Source: Promethearchaeota archaeon
GTDB lineage: Archaea; Asgardarchaeota; Lokiarchaeia; Sigynarchaeales; SOKP01
Direction: 5' to 3'
NCBI GenBank assembly: GCA_016839845.1
Contig: JAEOTL010000178.1
Coordinates: 1 to 17,667 of the forward strand
DNA: 17,667 nucleotides
Shown here: positions 6,950 through 13,150 of the stretch, piece by piece
How the letters are laid out: each line of letters begins with the position of its first letter
How positions within the stretch are numbered: position 1 is the first letter of the stretch
Position numbers and translations under genes: made by a program
The notes under the pieces: model-generated
What the model was told of the DNA's origin: nothing
The model's input: only the letters and a program-made list of their open reading frames with translations
Databases searched by the model: none

Positions 6950-8161
6950 CTACAATCCTATGAAAATTAGGAGTACCATTAAAAAACAACTGAATAATGG
7001 AATTACTAAATTTTTATTTATCTTAAACGGGAGTAGTTGTAAGTGTCCAATGCTTAAACCCCCTAATAATAAAATCAAGGGATTTATATCAGTAATAGAG
7101 AAGAATATAAACGTTAGAATTAAACCACTTATCACATATCCCATAAATTCTTCCAAAGTTATCGTTAATAACTTACGCTTCCCATAAGCTAATCTAAAGA
7201 ACCTACCAAATATGTCTCCAATTAAAAAATATATCAAGGTTATAATAACTACAGTCTTACTAATAAAACCAAAGATTAGCATAGTTAGAAACATGGAGAA
7301 AAGAATTATGGAAATATAGAGAAACCTCTTTTCTTGAGTTATTTTAATTGCACTCTTTAGTCTTTTAACTATATTCTCATCTTGATTTTGATTGAAAAAT
7401 TTAAAAAAATCAATAGATCCTATAATAACAGTAAATAATCCAATTAAAATCAGAGAAAATATCAGTTGTATGTAAGCAAATAAAATTACAAAAATCATTA
7501 AACTGGGATTTAGAATTAATTTCCACCAAACTTGTTTAGGGTCTTCACTAAATTCGATTTTTTTAAATTTAATTATGTTATAGAGAGCCATTATTATGAT
7601 ATAAGCTAGTATAATAGAGGTGAAGATATTAAATTGGCTTGTTGGATAATATACCCAAACGAAATAACTGATGAGAGGATAAATGAGAATTGCTATTAGA
7701 TTAGTAACCTTGCAGCTCAATTTATAGAGTATTACTATTAATAAAAGATACAGTAAAAAAACAAGGATATCGGTTCCTAAAAATATGTAAGTTATCATAT
7801 AGTAGATTAATATTGCCATTGATGAGGCAAGTCCTTGACCCCCTCGAAAATTAATGTAAAAGGGAAATACATGGCCAATAATTGCTGCATATCCCGCCAA
7901 TTGTGCAATTATGAAATTTGTTTGGAGTAAGGATGATATCCATATCGCTAGGAGCCCTTTAAAGAAATCATAGAATCCTGTTAAAACAGCATATTTCAAA
8001 CCCAATTCGTGATAAACATTAGACGTGCCAGCGTTTTTGCTTCCGACTTTTCTAATATCAACACCTTTCAATCTTCCAATAATATATGCGGGTAAAATTG
8101 ATCCAAGGAGATATCCTATTATTATCGAAATAATAGAAATAAAAATTAAATAAGCACTCAT
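6950..8161 (-). CDS. PlsY-like glycerol-3-phosphate acyltransferase with kinase-like C-terminal half
   Basis: Residues 1 to about 200 match PlsY, the membrane acyl-phosphate:glycerol-3-phosphate acyltransferase. Motifs are YLLGSILPAYIIGRLKGVDIR, GSKNAGTSNV at 40-49 (family GSxNxGxxN), YDFFKG near 64-69 and GHVFPFYINFRGGQG at 96-110. PlsY proteins are usually about 200 residues; this one has 403. The extra half is a further bundle of helices ending in IGDIFGRFFRLAYGKRK (314-330), TLEEFMGYVISG and LLPFKINKNLVIPL. This spacing resembles CTP-dependent phytol/dolichol/diacylglycerol kinases, but their conserved acidic residues are changed, so it may be inactive or binding-only. PlsY makes ester-linked lipid intermediates in bacteria, whereas classical archaeal lipids are ether-linked on glycerol-1-phosphate, so the real substrate is uncertain. 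The ATG at 8161 begins 4 nt after the stop of the upstream glycosyltransferase gene, indicating tight translational coupling. Confidence 0.82.
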   Translation of the reverse strand: MSAYLIFISIISIIIGYLLGSILPAYIIGRLKGVDIRKVGSKNAGTSNVYHELGLKYAVLTGFYDFFKGLLAIWISSLLQTNFIIAQLAGYAAIIGHVFPFYINFRGGQGLASSMAILIYYMITYIFLGTDILVFLLYLLLIVILYKLSCKVTNLIAILIYPLISYFVWVYYPTSQFNIFTSIILAYIIIMALYNIIKFKKIEFSEDPKQVWWKLILNPSLMIFVILFAYIQLIFSLILIGLFTVIIGSIDFFKFFNQNQDENIVKRLKSAIKITQEKRFLYISIILFSMFLTMLIFGFISKTVVIITLIYFLIGDIFGRFFRLAYGKRKLLTITLEEFMGYVISGLILTFIFFSITDINPLILLLGGLSIGHLQLLPFKINKNLVIPLFSCFLMVLLIFIGL

Positions 8162-8165
8162 ATGT

Positions 8166-9539
8166 TCAATTTATTCTATCTTTACCTAAATAAGTTTTAC
8201 TTTTTGAAGATATTTTTTTTCTTAGATATAGATACAATCTCCAAAAAATGAAAATATAGAGAATGATTAAGAGAAAGGGTAAAATAGGATCAATAGTGAG
8301 GATTGTCATACTAAGAACAATCCCAATTGTAAAAAATAATATCCCGTACTGTGAAAACTTGTAGATAATATAGAAGGTTTGATTAATTGTTTTTCTTTCC
8401 TTTTCAGAGACAACAATATTTAATTCATCTTCAAGTTTTAATAATCCTGGTAGTATAAGCATAAAACAAATAAGAAAATTTAAGAACCAAGAATCTGGAA
8501 ACGTGATCATCATAATCAAGATTCCCATACCTAAAAATAAGGAATAATTCTTCAGTTGTATTGGGATTAGGATATACATAAAGAATGCAAGGCCAAATAA
8601 TATAAGAGTTAAACCTACCAAGATTGTAAATTCGGATAATTGAAAAGAAAAAGCATTGAATATAACAGAAAAAATTCTGGTGATGCTGGTACTTGGATAA
8701 TCTAGAAGCTGAGAACTGTTATTTATTTCAATAAAATCAGGGATTAAATTCGGATATAAAGTCCAATATACAAGGTTTAAACTAAATGCAGTTATAAATC
8801 CTAATGAAGCGCTTAAAATTTGTTTTCCCCCTATATTAAGTCTTTTTTTACTAATATCAAAAAAAATTGTTAACAAAAATGGTAATAATAGAAAACCAAA
8901 AGGTTTATATGAAATGCTAAGGCCAGCTAGCAATCCGATGACAAAATATGCATATCTTATTTTATATCTCTTATTCTTTTCGTTTTCTACTAAAAGGATG
9001 ATTACTAAGTATATAAGTATAAAAATGTTAGTTACCTGGCCTATCAGCAACAATACGACTTGCAACGGTGCCATTAAGCCAAGATATAGCATGTCTCGTT
9101 TAATTTTCGAGTTAAAGCTTATGTTAAACCATTTTATAGAAATTATTAGAATGAGATAAAAAGAAGCGATATGAACTATAGCCATCATAAATACATGAAT
9201 TATAAATCCGACTTCAAAAGGGATAAAAGTGTATGGAATGAACAATAGAGAAAACAGAGGGAGATATCTATAAGGCATGTTATAGACTGGAGAGGAATAC
9301 AAGGTTGTTGGATCCGAAAGAATATTTTGCGCAGACTGATAAAAAATCCGAAAATCGTTCGCAATTACTGTTTTTTCGAGAGGAATTATAAAAGGAACAA
9401 AAAGGAAGCACATAATAACAAATAATACATAAATAACAACTGTGTAAAGTGAAAGCCTAAGAGATTTCGTATTCTTAATATAATTACTGCAAAATTGGAT
9501 ATCCTCAATTAAAGGTTTAAGCTTTTGTTTTTTAAACAC
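8166..9539 (-). CDS. GT87-type (DUF2029) polytopic membrane glycosyltransferase
   Basis: A GT-C fold glycosyltransferase of 457 residues with about ten hydrophobic helices. Family landmarks are the first extracytoplasmic loop NDFRIFYQSAQNIL with its catalytic-type Asp, then TLYSSPVYNMPYRYLPLFSL; the LIGQVTNIFILIYLV helix; and the helix SISYKPFGFLLLPF. Members such as mycobacterial PimE use polyprenyl-phosphate sugars, often mannose, to extend lipid-linked glycans on the outer face of the membrane. Donor and acceptor cannot be named here. The start is a GTG at 9539 (FKKQKLKP follows); no earlier in-frame start exists, and a TTTAAATTT box about 25 nt upstream fits a leaderless transcript. The gene is the first of a pair with the PlsY-like acyltransferase, implying a role in membrane lipid or glycolipid assembly. 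The C-terminal tail is strongly basic. Confidence 0.75.
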   Translation of the reverse strand: MFKKQKLKPLIEDIQFCSNYIKNTKSLRLSLYTVVIYVLFVIMCFLFVPFIIPLEKTVIANDFRIFYQSAQNILSDPTTLYSSPVYNMPYRYLPLFSLLFIPYTFIPFEVGFIIHVFMMAIVHIASFYLILIISIKWFNISFNSKIKRDMLYLGLMAPLQVVLLLIGQVTNIFILIYLVIILLVENEKNKRYKIRYAYFVIGLLAGLSISYKPFGFLLLPFLLTIFFDISKKRLNIGGKQILSASLGFITAFSLNLVYWTLYPNLIPDFIEINNSSQLLDYPSTSITRIFSVIFNAFSFQLSEFTILVGLTLILFGLAFFMYILIPIQLKNYSLFLGMGILIMMITFPDSWFLNFLICFMLILPGLLKLEDELNIVVSEKERKTINQTFYIIYKFSQYGILFFTIGIVLSMTILTIDPILPFLLIILYIFIFWRLYLYLRKKISSKSKTYLGKDRIN

Positions 9540-9574
9540 AATATTTAAAATAAAATTATCGTAAATTTAAAGTA
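9540..9574. promoter_or_regulatory. Compact divergent promoter region, both genes probably leaderless
   Basis: Only 35 bp separates the GTG of the glycosyltransferase (minus) from the ATG at 9575 (plus). ATTTAAAATAAA at 9543-9554 is placed as a TATA box for the plus gene, and AAATTTAAA at 9563-9571 as one for the minus gene. Each lies about 20-30 nt from its own start codon, so the boxes interleave and neither transcript can have much leader. Confidence 0.45.
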
Positions 9575-10129
9575 ATGCTAAATTATCTGTTATTCCCTAT
9601 AGTCGGCATAATTTTTATTTCATTCCGGATTTGGCTTGTAATTTTCAAAGTTAAAGATGAGCTCCAGTTTAGAAGGTTCTATGTCAGCCGATTGGTAAAT
9701 TTCTGCTTCTGTATTATGCTAATTTTTAACTTTCAGAGCTCAATCTTCAACGTTATTGTTGCGATATGCTTTCCTGCGATGATTTTCACCTCTTTATGGG
9801 ATGTTAATTTTTATAAAACTTTTAAATCACGGGACTATTGGGAAAAAAATAAGAATTGGGTATTAATAGAAAGACTAACAATGCATCCACCTATACTTAT
9901 CGGAGGATTAAGTTTATATTTACTAGGGTTACAGAATTTTGTTCCTCCTAATAATCTTATCCCATTCTTTTTAGGGATTTTAATAGTCTATCCGAGTTCA
10001 TACTTTCTTGATATTCGCCTAAGAAAGAGATACAACTGGCCTAATGGGAGAAATCTATTCCTAGTAATGATTATTTCGACTCTTTTATTTTCGCTATATT
10101 ATATCTTCTCTTATTTTCTTGAACTTTAG
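9575..10129 (+). CDS. Integral membrane protein of unknown function, six predicted helices
   Basis: Not recognised. The protein has 184 residues, with hydrophobic segments at about 3-24, 36-53, 57-74, 104-120, 127-145 and 161-182. A polar stretch between helices 3 and 4 (WDVNFYKTFKSRDYWEKNKNWVLIERLTMHPP) and the loop DIRLRKRYNWPNGR after helix 5 are rich in aromatic and charged residues. The layout is reminiscent of small isoprenylcysteine-methyltransferase-like or phospholipid-methyltransferase-like membrane proteins, but I do not see their SAM-binding signature. The ATG at 9575 lies close behind a TATA-like box, so the transcript is probably leaderless. It is divergent from the glycosyltransferase, with which it may share regulation, and converges on the adenosyltransferase gene 60 nt away. 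Confidence 0.7.
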   Translation: MLNYLLFPIVGIIFISFRIWLVIFKVKDELQFRRFYVSRLVNFCFCIMLIFNFQSSIFNVIVAICFPAMIFTSLWDVNFYKTFKSRDYWEKNKNWVLIERLTMHPPILIGGLSLYLLGLQNFVPPNNLIPFFLGILIVYPSSYFLDIRLRKRYNWPNGRNLFLVMIISTLLFSLYYIFSYFLEL

Positions 10130-10150
10130 GAAAAAATGCTATGAAGCCTT

Positions 10151-10157
10151 AAAAAAA
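10151..10157 (-). terminator. Oligo-T terminator after the adenosyltransferase gene
   Basis: On the minus strand this is a run of seven T (GTAGGTTTTTTTAAGG), about 33 nt beyond the TAA stop at 10190, preceded by another T5 run. It fits archaeal oligo-T termination between convergent genes. Confidence 0.45.
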
Positions 10158-10189
10158 CCTACTTCGTCAAAAACTCTTTAAGTACGTAG

Positions 10190-10765
10190 TTAATACTCGA
10201 TTCCATATCGAGCAGTTATTCCTTTTGAGGAATAATAATGTTTTATCATTTTCATCTCCGTCACTAAATCGGCCATCTCTTTTATCTTTGGATGCATTTT
10301 TGGGCCCCCTGTTAGAACAAGCTCAACTTTTTCAGGTTTAATTCTTATTAACTCAAGAACAGGTTCAACCGGAATAACATCCATGGCAATAGCAACACCT
10401 ACTTCATCTAGAATCACAATATCATACTCATCGCTCATAATAATCTCTTTAGCAAAATCAAGTGCCTTTTTTCCTTCCTCTCTATCGAATCCTGAAGGTT
10501 CAGCAATCAAGTCAGGGCTCCCAAACTGTTTTAAATCAAAGTTAGTAATCCCCTTAATTGCTTCAATTTCGCCGTATTTATAATTACCTTTCATAAATTG
10601 AATCATATATACTTTGAAACCATGTCCTGTTGCGCGCACTCCTTGACCTATAGCGGCTGTAGTCTTACCTTTAAGCATTGCTATCTAGAGATTTATAGCA
10701 ATTTTACCCCGTCCAAAATAGACTTGGATAAGACCAACCTTTAACCTTTTTCTACTTGTATTCAT
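10190..10765 (-). CDS. cobA: Corrinoid (cobalamin) adenosyltransferase, CobA/BtuR type, interrupted by a 33-nt insert
   Basis: The enzyme transfers the adenosyl group of ATP to reduced cobalamin to make adenosylcobalamin. A simple reading starts at the ATG at 10678 and gives MLKGKTTAAIG, which lacks the first half of the P-loop. Upstream in the same frame is the missing beginning: the ATG at 10765 opens MNTSRKRLKV, then GLIQVYFGRGK, then IAINL and a TAG stop. Removing 33 nt at 10671-10703 joins GRGK to GKTTAAIGQGVRATGHG and gives a normal 180-residue protein with the family P-loop form GxGKGKTT. Later landmarks are intact: YMIQFMKG, VILDEVGVAIAMDVIP, VLTGGPKMHP and the C-terminal ARYGIEY. An ATATAATAAA box at 10784-10793 (minus) lies 19-28 nt before 10765, supporting that start as leaderless. 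Exons would be 10765-10704 and 10670-10190. The rest of the frame shows no decay, which argues against a pseudogene. Confidence 0.9.
10671..10703 (-). other. Candidate BHB-type mRNA intron (33 nt) in the adenosyltransferase gene
   Basis: The insert contains a perfect 8-bp inverted repeat, ATTGCTAT and ATAGCAAT, around a 10-nt loop that includes the TAG stop. On the RNA strand the 5' side reads GGGU-AAA-hairpin and the 3' side reads hairpin-GCUU-AAA. GGGU and GCUU can form a four-pair central helix (three of the pairs are wobbles), leaving an AAA bulge of three on each strand. That is the bulge-helix-bulge layout cut by the archaeal tRNA splicing endonuclease. Cutting between the second and third bulge bases removes exactly 33 nt and restores the P-loop. 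The outer exon-exon helix is poor, so this would be a relaxed HBh' motif. The TAAA repeated at both ends makes the exact cut ambiguous by sequence alone. Confidence 0.65.
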
Positions 10766-10783
10766 GTTTCTATTCCTAGCAAT

Positions 10784-10793
10784 TTATTATATT
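10784..10793 (-). promoter_or_regulatory. TATA box of the adenosyltransferase gene
   Basis: ATATAATAAA on the minus strand, 19-28 nt before the ATG at 10765. It supports the upstream start, and hence the two-exon model, because the downstream ATG at 10678 has no such box in place. Confidence 0.5.
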
Positions 10794-10844
10794 TTGAAAT
10801 ACTCTATTATTTAATTATTTTGTAATGTCAAAGAATGTGATTTT

Positions 10845-11612
10845 ATGGGTAAATATAAACAGTTCGATGATCAGCTGAATAAGTATTTAAGATTAGCTAC
10901 ATTTCCCGTTGCTGCAAAATTAATAAAAGAACCAAAGGAACTAGAAAATATAAAATTCTTAAAGAAACCCGACAATCAACTAGCGATTTGTCAGATATTT
11001 AGTTATGCTAGATATTATGGATGGACCATGGTTTGTACTAAAGAAGATAATTTATGTCCACTTGCTGAGATTTCTCTAGGCTTTGAAGAAGCAAATCGAT
11101 TGTTCGCTGAGGGTGGATTTTTCGTTGGTAGATATAACGAAACAAAGGATGCGGCTAAAAAGACGACTTTAAGTATGCCCAAAATGCCATTAGGGAACTA
11201 CTATGCTATTGTTTCGGGAGCCTTAGGGCGTGTAGATTTTGAACCTGACTTAGTTTTAATATGGGGCAATTCTGCTCAAATAATGAGAATTATTCAGGGA
11301 TATCTGTGGAAAAGAGGGGGAAGAATATCAATGTCTACTTTCTGTGATGGTGTATGCGCTGATACTATTTCAAATGCGATTCTAACTGGCGATTTACAAA
11401 TAGCTTTTCCTTGTCTTGGTGATCGTCGCTTTGGAATGGCTACTGATAGTGATTTAATTGCATCAATACCTTTAGGAATTATGAATGAAATAATCGAAGG
11501 TATAGAAAAGACTCATAAAGCTGGGACTCGATACCCAATCCCATATCAAATTTCTAGCCCAGAATTCTTTTTAAAATTGAAAAAACAAATGGATAGGATT
11601 AAAAAAAATTAA
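10845..11612 (+). CDS. DUF169 family protein
   Basis: A 255-residue cytoplasmic protein of the DUF169 (COG2043) family, recognised from FPVAAKLIKEP near residue 20, the cysteine-containing segment LAICQIFSYARYYGWTMVCTKEDNLCPLAE, and the late segment FCDGVCADTISNAI with FPCLGDRRFGMA. Six cysteines (49, 64, 71, 167, 171, 190) sit in these blocks and could bind a metal or cofactor. The biochemical role of the family is unknown to me; it is common in anaerobic archaea and bacteria. Length is normal for the family. The ATG at 10845 follows a TATTTAATTA box at 10808-10817 and has no ribosome binding site. It is divergent from the adenosyltransferase gene, with 79 nt between starts, so a link to corrinoid metabolism is possible but only positional. 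A degraded copy of its C-terminal part lies at 15026-15177. Confidence 0.85.
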   Translation: MGKYKQFDDQLNKYLRLATFPVAAKLIKEPKELENIKFLKKPDNQLAICQIFSYARYYGWTMVCTKEDNLCPLAEISLGFEEANRLFAEGGFFVGRYNETKDAAKKTTLSMPKMPLGNYYAIVSGALGRVDFEPDLVLIWGNSAQIMRIIQGYLWKRGGRISMSTFCDGVCADTISNAILTGDLQIAFPCLGDRRFGMATDSDLIASIPLGIMNEIIEGIEKTHKAGTRYPIPYQISSPEFFLKLKKQMDRIKKN

Positions 11613-11624
11613 GAAAAATTGACA

Positions 11625-13130
11625 TTATTCTTGTTCAATTTCCCTTCTGAATTGTTGTTCAATTTCCCTTTTGAATTGTTTATTCAAACTACCGAAGTTA
11701 ATTTCCTTATATTTTTCCATATTTAGACGATCCAGTAGCCCCTTTAAGTACTTATTCAATAATTCTTCACGGATATGTTCATAGTTAGGAGCTTGAACAA
11801 GGTTCTTCAACTCATTTGGATCTTCTTGAAGATCATAGAACTCCACAGCTTTTTGAGTTATAGGGCTGATTACCATTTTATATCTTCCATCATAAACCAT
11901 AGTGAATCCGTAAACTTCACTGAAAATTGCTTCCTTTCCTTTTTGTGTGTCGGTGTCGTTTGGATCTTTAAGAATTTGGGGAATAAGTGATCGACCATCA
12001 CTTCCTGGTAAAGCTTTAGCTTGAGCAATATCAATAAGCGAGGTTGCTACATCAAGATGATCAGTTAATCCTTTACATTGCCAGCCCTTAATCCCACCGG
12101 GGGGTCTTATTATCAAAGGAATCCGGATTGCCCCATCGTAAAACACAATTTTGTGACTCATCATGTGATCCCCAAGCATTTCACCATGATCAGAATTATA
12201 GATTACCCAAGTATTATCTAATAATCCTTTTTCTTCTAACACTTTCATTATCCTCCCAATGTAATCGTCAATCAAAGTAATCTTAGCGTAATAAAAAGTT
12301 CGAAGTGTTTGTTTTTGTGAAGGAGTCATATCATAAAGACCACTCCAGCGCAATACCATCCTAATATAAAGAGGTGATGGTTTTTCAGGAAATTCCATGA
12401 TTCCTATAGGCATATCTTCAGGTTTGTACATATCTCGATATTCTTGAGGTGAGTCAAAAGGATCATGTGGGCCTGGAAATAAAATTTGGAGATAAAAAGG
12501 TTTATCTTCATTATAATTTTGCAGCCATTCCATTGCTGTTTTTCCTGTATAACTGTCTAAATGATCTTCAGCAGGAAGGGGACATGGGGGTTCAGTCCAA
12601 GGTTTAGCAGTGCCACGTGACCAATTTATGTAATAATCCGCAATGTATTCCCTATGTTTCTTTAGCAATCCCTTCTCTTTAAGATAATCCGTATATGGGG
12701 AATTATGTCTTCCCGAAGCGAGTGGACCGGTTAATTCATGGATGTCAACAAAGCCCCAATCTTTTAGGACATCAATTTTCTCTCTTGTATCTTGCCATGA
12801 AGTATCCCCATGCCTATAAAGATGAGTTTTTCCGATAATAGCAGTATGATACCCCGCATCACGAATATTTCTAACATGACTTGGGCTTAATGGATCTGCT
12901 TCGTTGTTATTAGTCCAAATCCCATGTTCAGATACATATTGACCTGTCATCATAGAAGCCCTTGCTGGCATGCAGAGAGGAGAACTTGTAAAACAATTGA
13001 CGAAATTAACACCCTCACTCGCTAATTTATCTAAATTTGGAGTTATAACTGCGGAGTGCCCTACTGAACCTAATGTGTCACCACGATGTTGATCTGAAAA
13101 GATATAAATTATGTTTGGTTTTTTTGACAT
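11625..13130 (-). CDS. Type I (formylglycine) sulfatase, cytoplasmic
   Basis: An alkaline-phosphatase-fold sulfatase of 501 residues. Visible features are the metal-binding start NIIYIFSDQHRGDTLG, the modification site CMPAR with Cys53 (to be converted to formylglycine), TGQY, GYHTAIIGKTHLYRHG with the Lys-x-His pair, and VIYNSDHGEMLGDHMMSHK with the later Asp-His metal ligands. It hydrolyses a sulfate ester; the substrate is unknown. No signal peptide is present, so it acts inside the cell. The frame extends to a TTG at 13145, but GGTGG at 13139-13143 spaced 8 nt before the ATG at 13130 decides for MSKKPNIIYIF. It starts 20 nt after the acyl-CoA synthetase stop and is in the same operon. The C terminus ends in a tandem duplicated KREIEQQF/RREIEQ segment. 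No formylglycine-generating enzyme is encoded in this window. Confidence 0.9.
   Translation of the reverse strand: MSKKPNIIYIFSDQHRGDTLGSVGHSAVITPNLDKLASEGVNFVNCFTSSPLCMPARASMMTGQYVSEHGIWTNNNEADPLSPSHVRNIRDAGYHTAIIGKTHLYRHGDTSWQDTREKIDVLKDWGFVDIHELTGPLASGRHNSPYTDYLKEKGLLKKHREYIADYYINWSRGTAKPWTEPPCPLPAEDHLDSYTGKTAMEWLQNYNEDKPFYLQILFPGPHDPFDSPQEYRDMYKPEDMPIGIMEFPEKPSPLYIRMVLRWSGLYDMTPSQKQTLRTFYYAKITLIDDYIGRIMKVLEEKGLLDNTWVIYNSDHGEMLGDHMMSHKIVFYDGAIRIPLIIRPPGGIKGWQCKGLTDHLDVATSLIDIAQAKALPGSDGRSLIPQILKDPNDTDTQKGKEAIFSEVYGFTMVYDGRYKMVISPITQKAVEFYDLQEDPNELKNLVQAPNYEHIREELLNKYLKGLLDRLNMEKYKEINFGSLNKQFKREIEQQFRREIEQE
11631..11678. repeat. 24-bp tandem repeat at the 3' end of the sulfatase gene
   Basis: Two direct copies, 11631-11654 and 11655-11678, differing at one base. 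In the sulfatase frame they encode the eight-residue unit Q-F-(K/R)-R-E-I-E-Q twice just before the stop. It is a recent in-frame duplication of a charged tail. Confidence 0.85.
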
Positions 13131-13150
13131 TAATAGAACCACCAATTCCT

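Noticed and set aside
6873..7187. Plus-strand open frame of 104 codons
   Set aside because: It lies opposite the end of the PlsY-like gene and its downstream promoter, has no family features, and its ATG is part of the CATATG at the minus-strand start.
10190..10678. Short reading of the adenosyltransferase from the ATG at 10678 as the whole gene
   Set aside because: It lacks the first half of the P-loop, while a perfect N terminus with a well-placed TATA box lies just upstream in the same frame.
10671..10703. TAG in the adenosyltransferase insert as a pyrrolysine or read-through codon
   Set aside because: Read-through would put 11 extra residues inside the P-loop, which should abolish ATP binding; precise removal of the 33 nt explains the sequence better.
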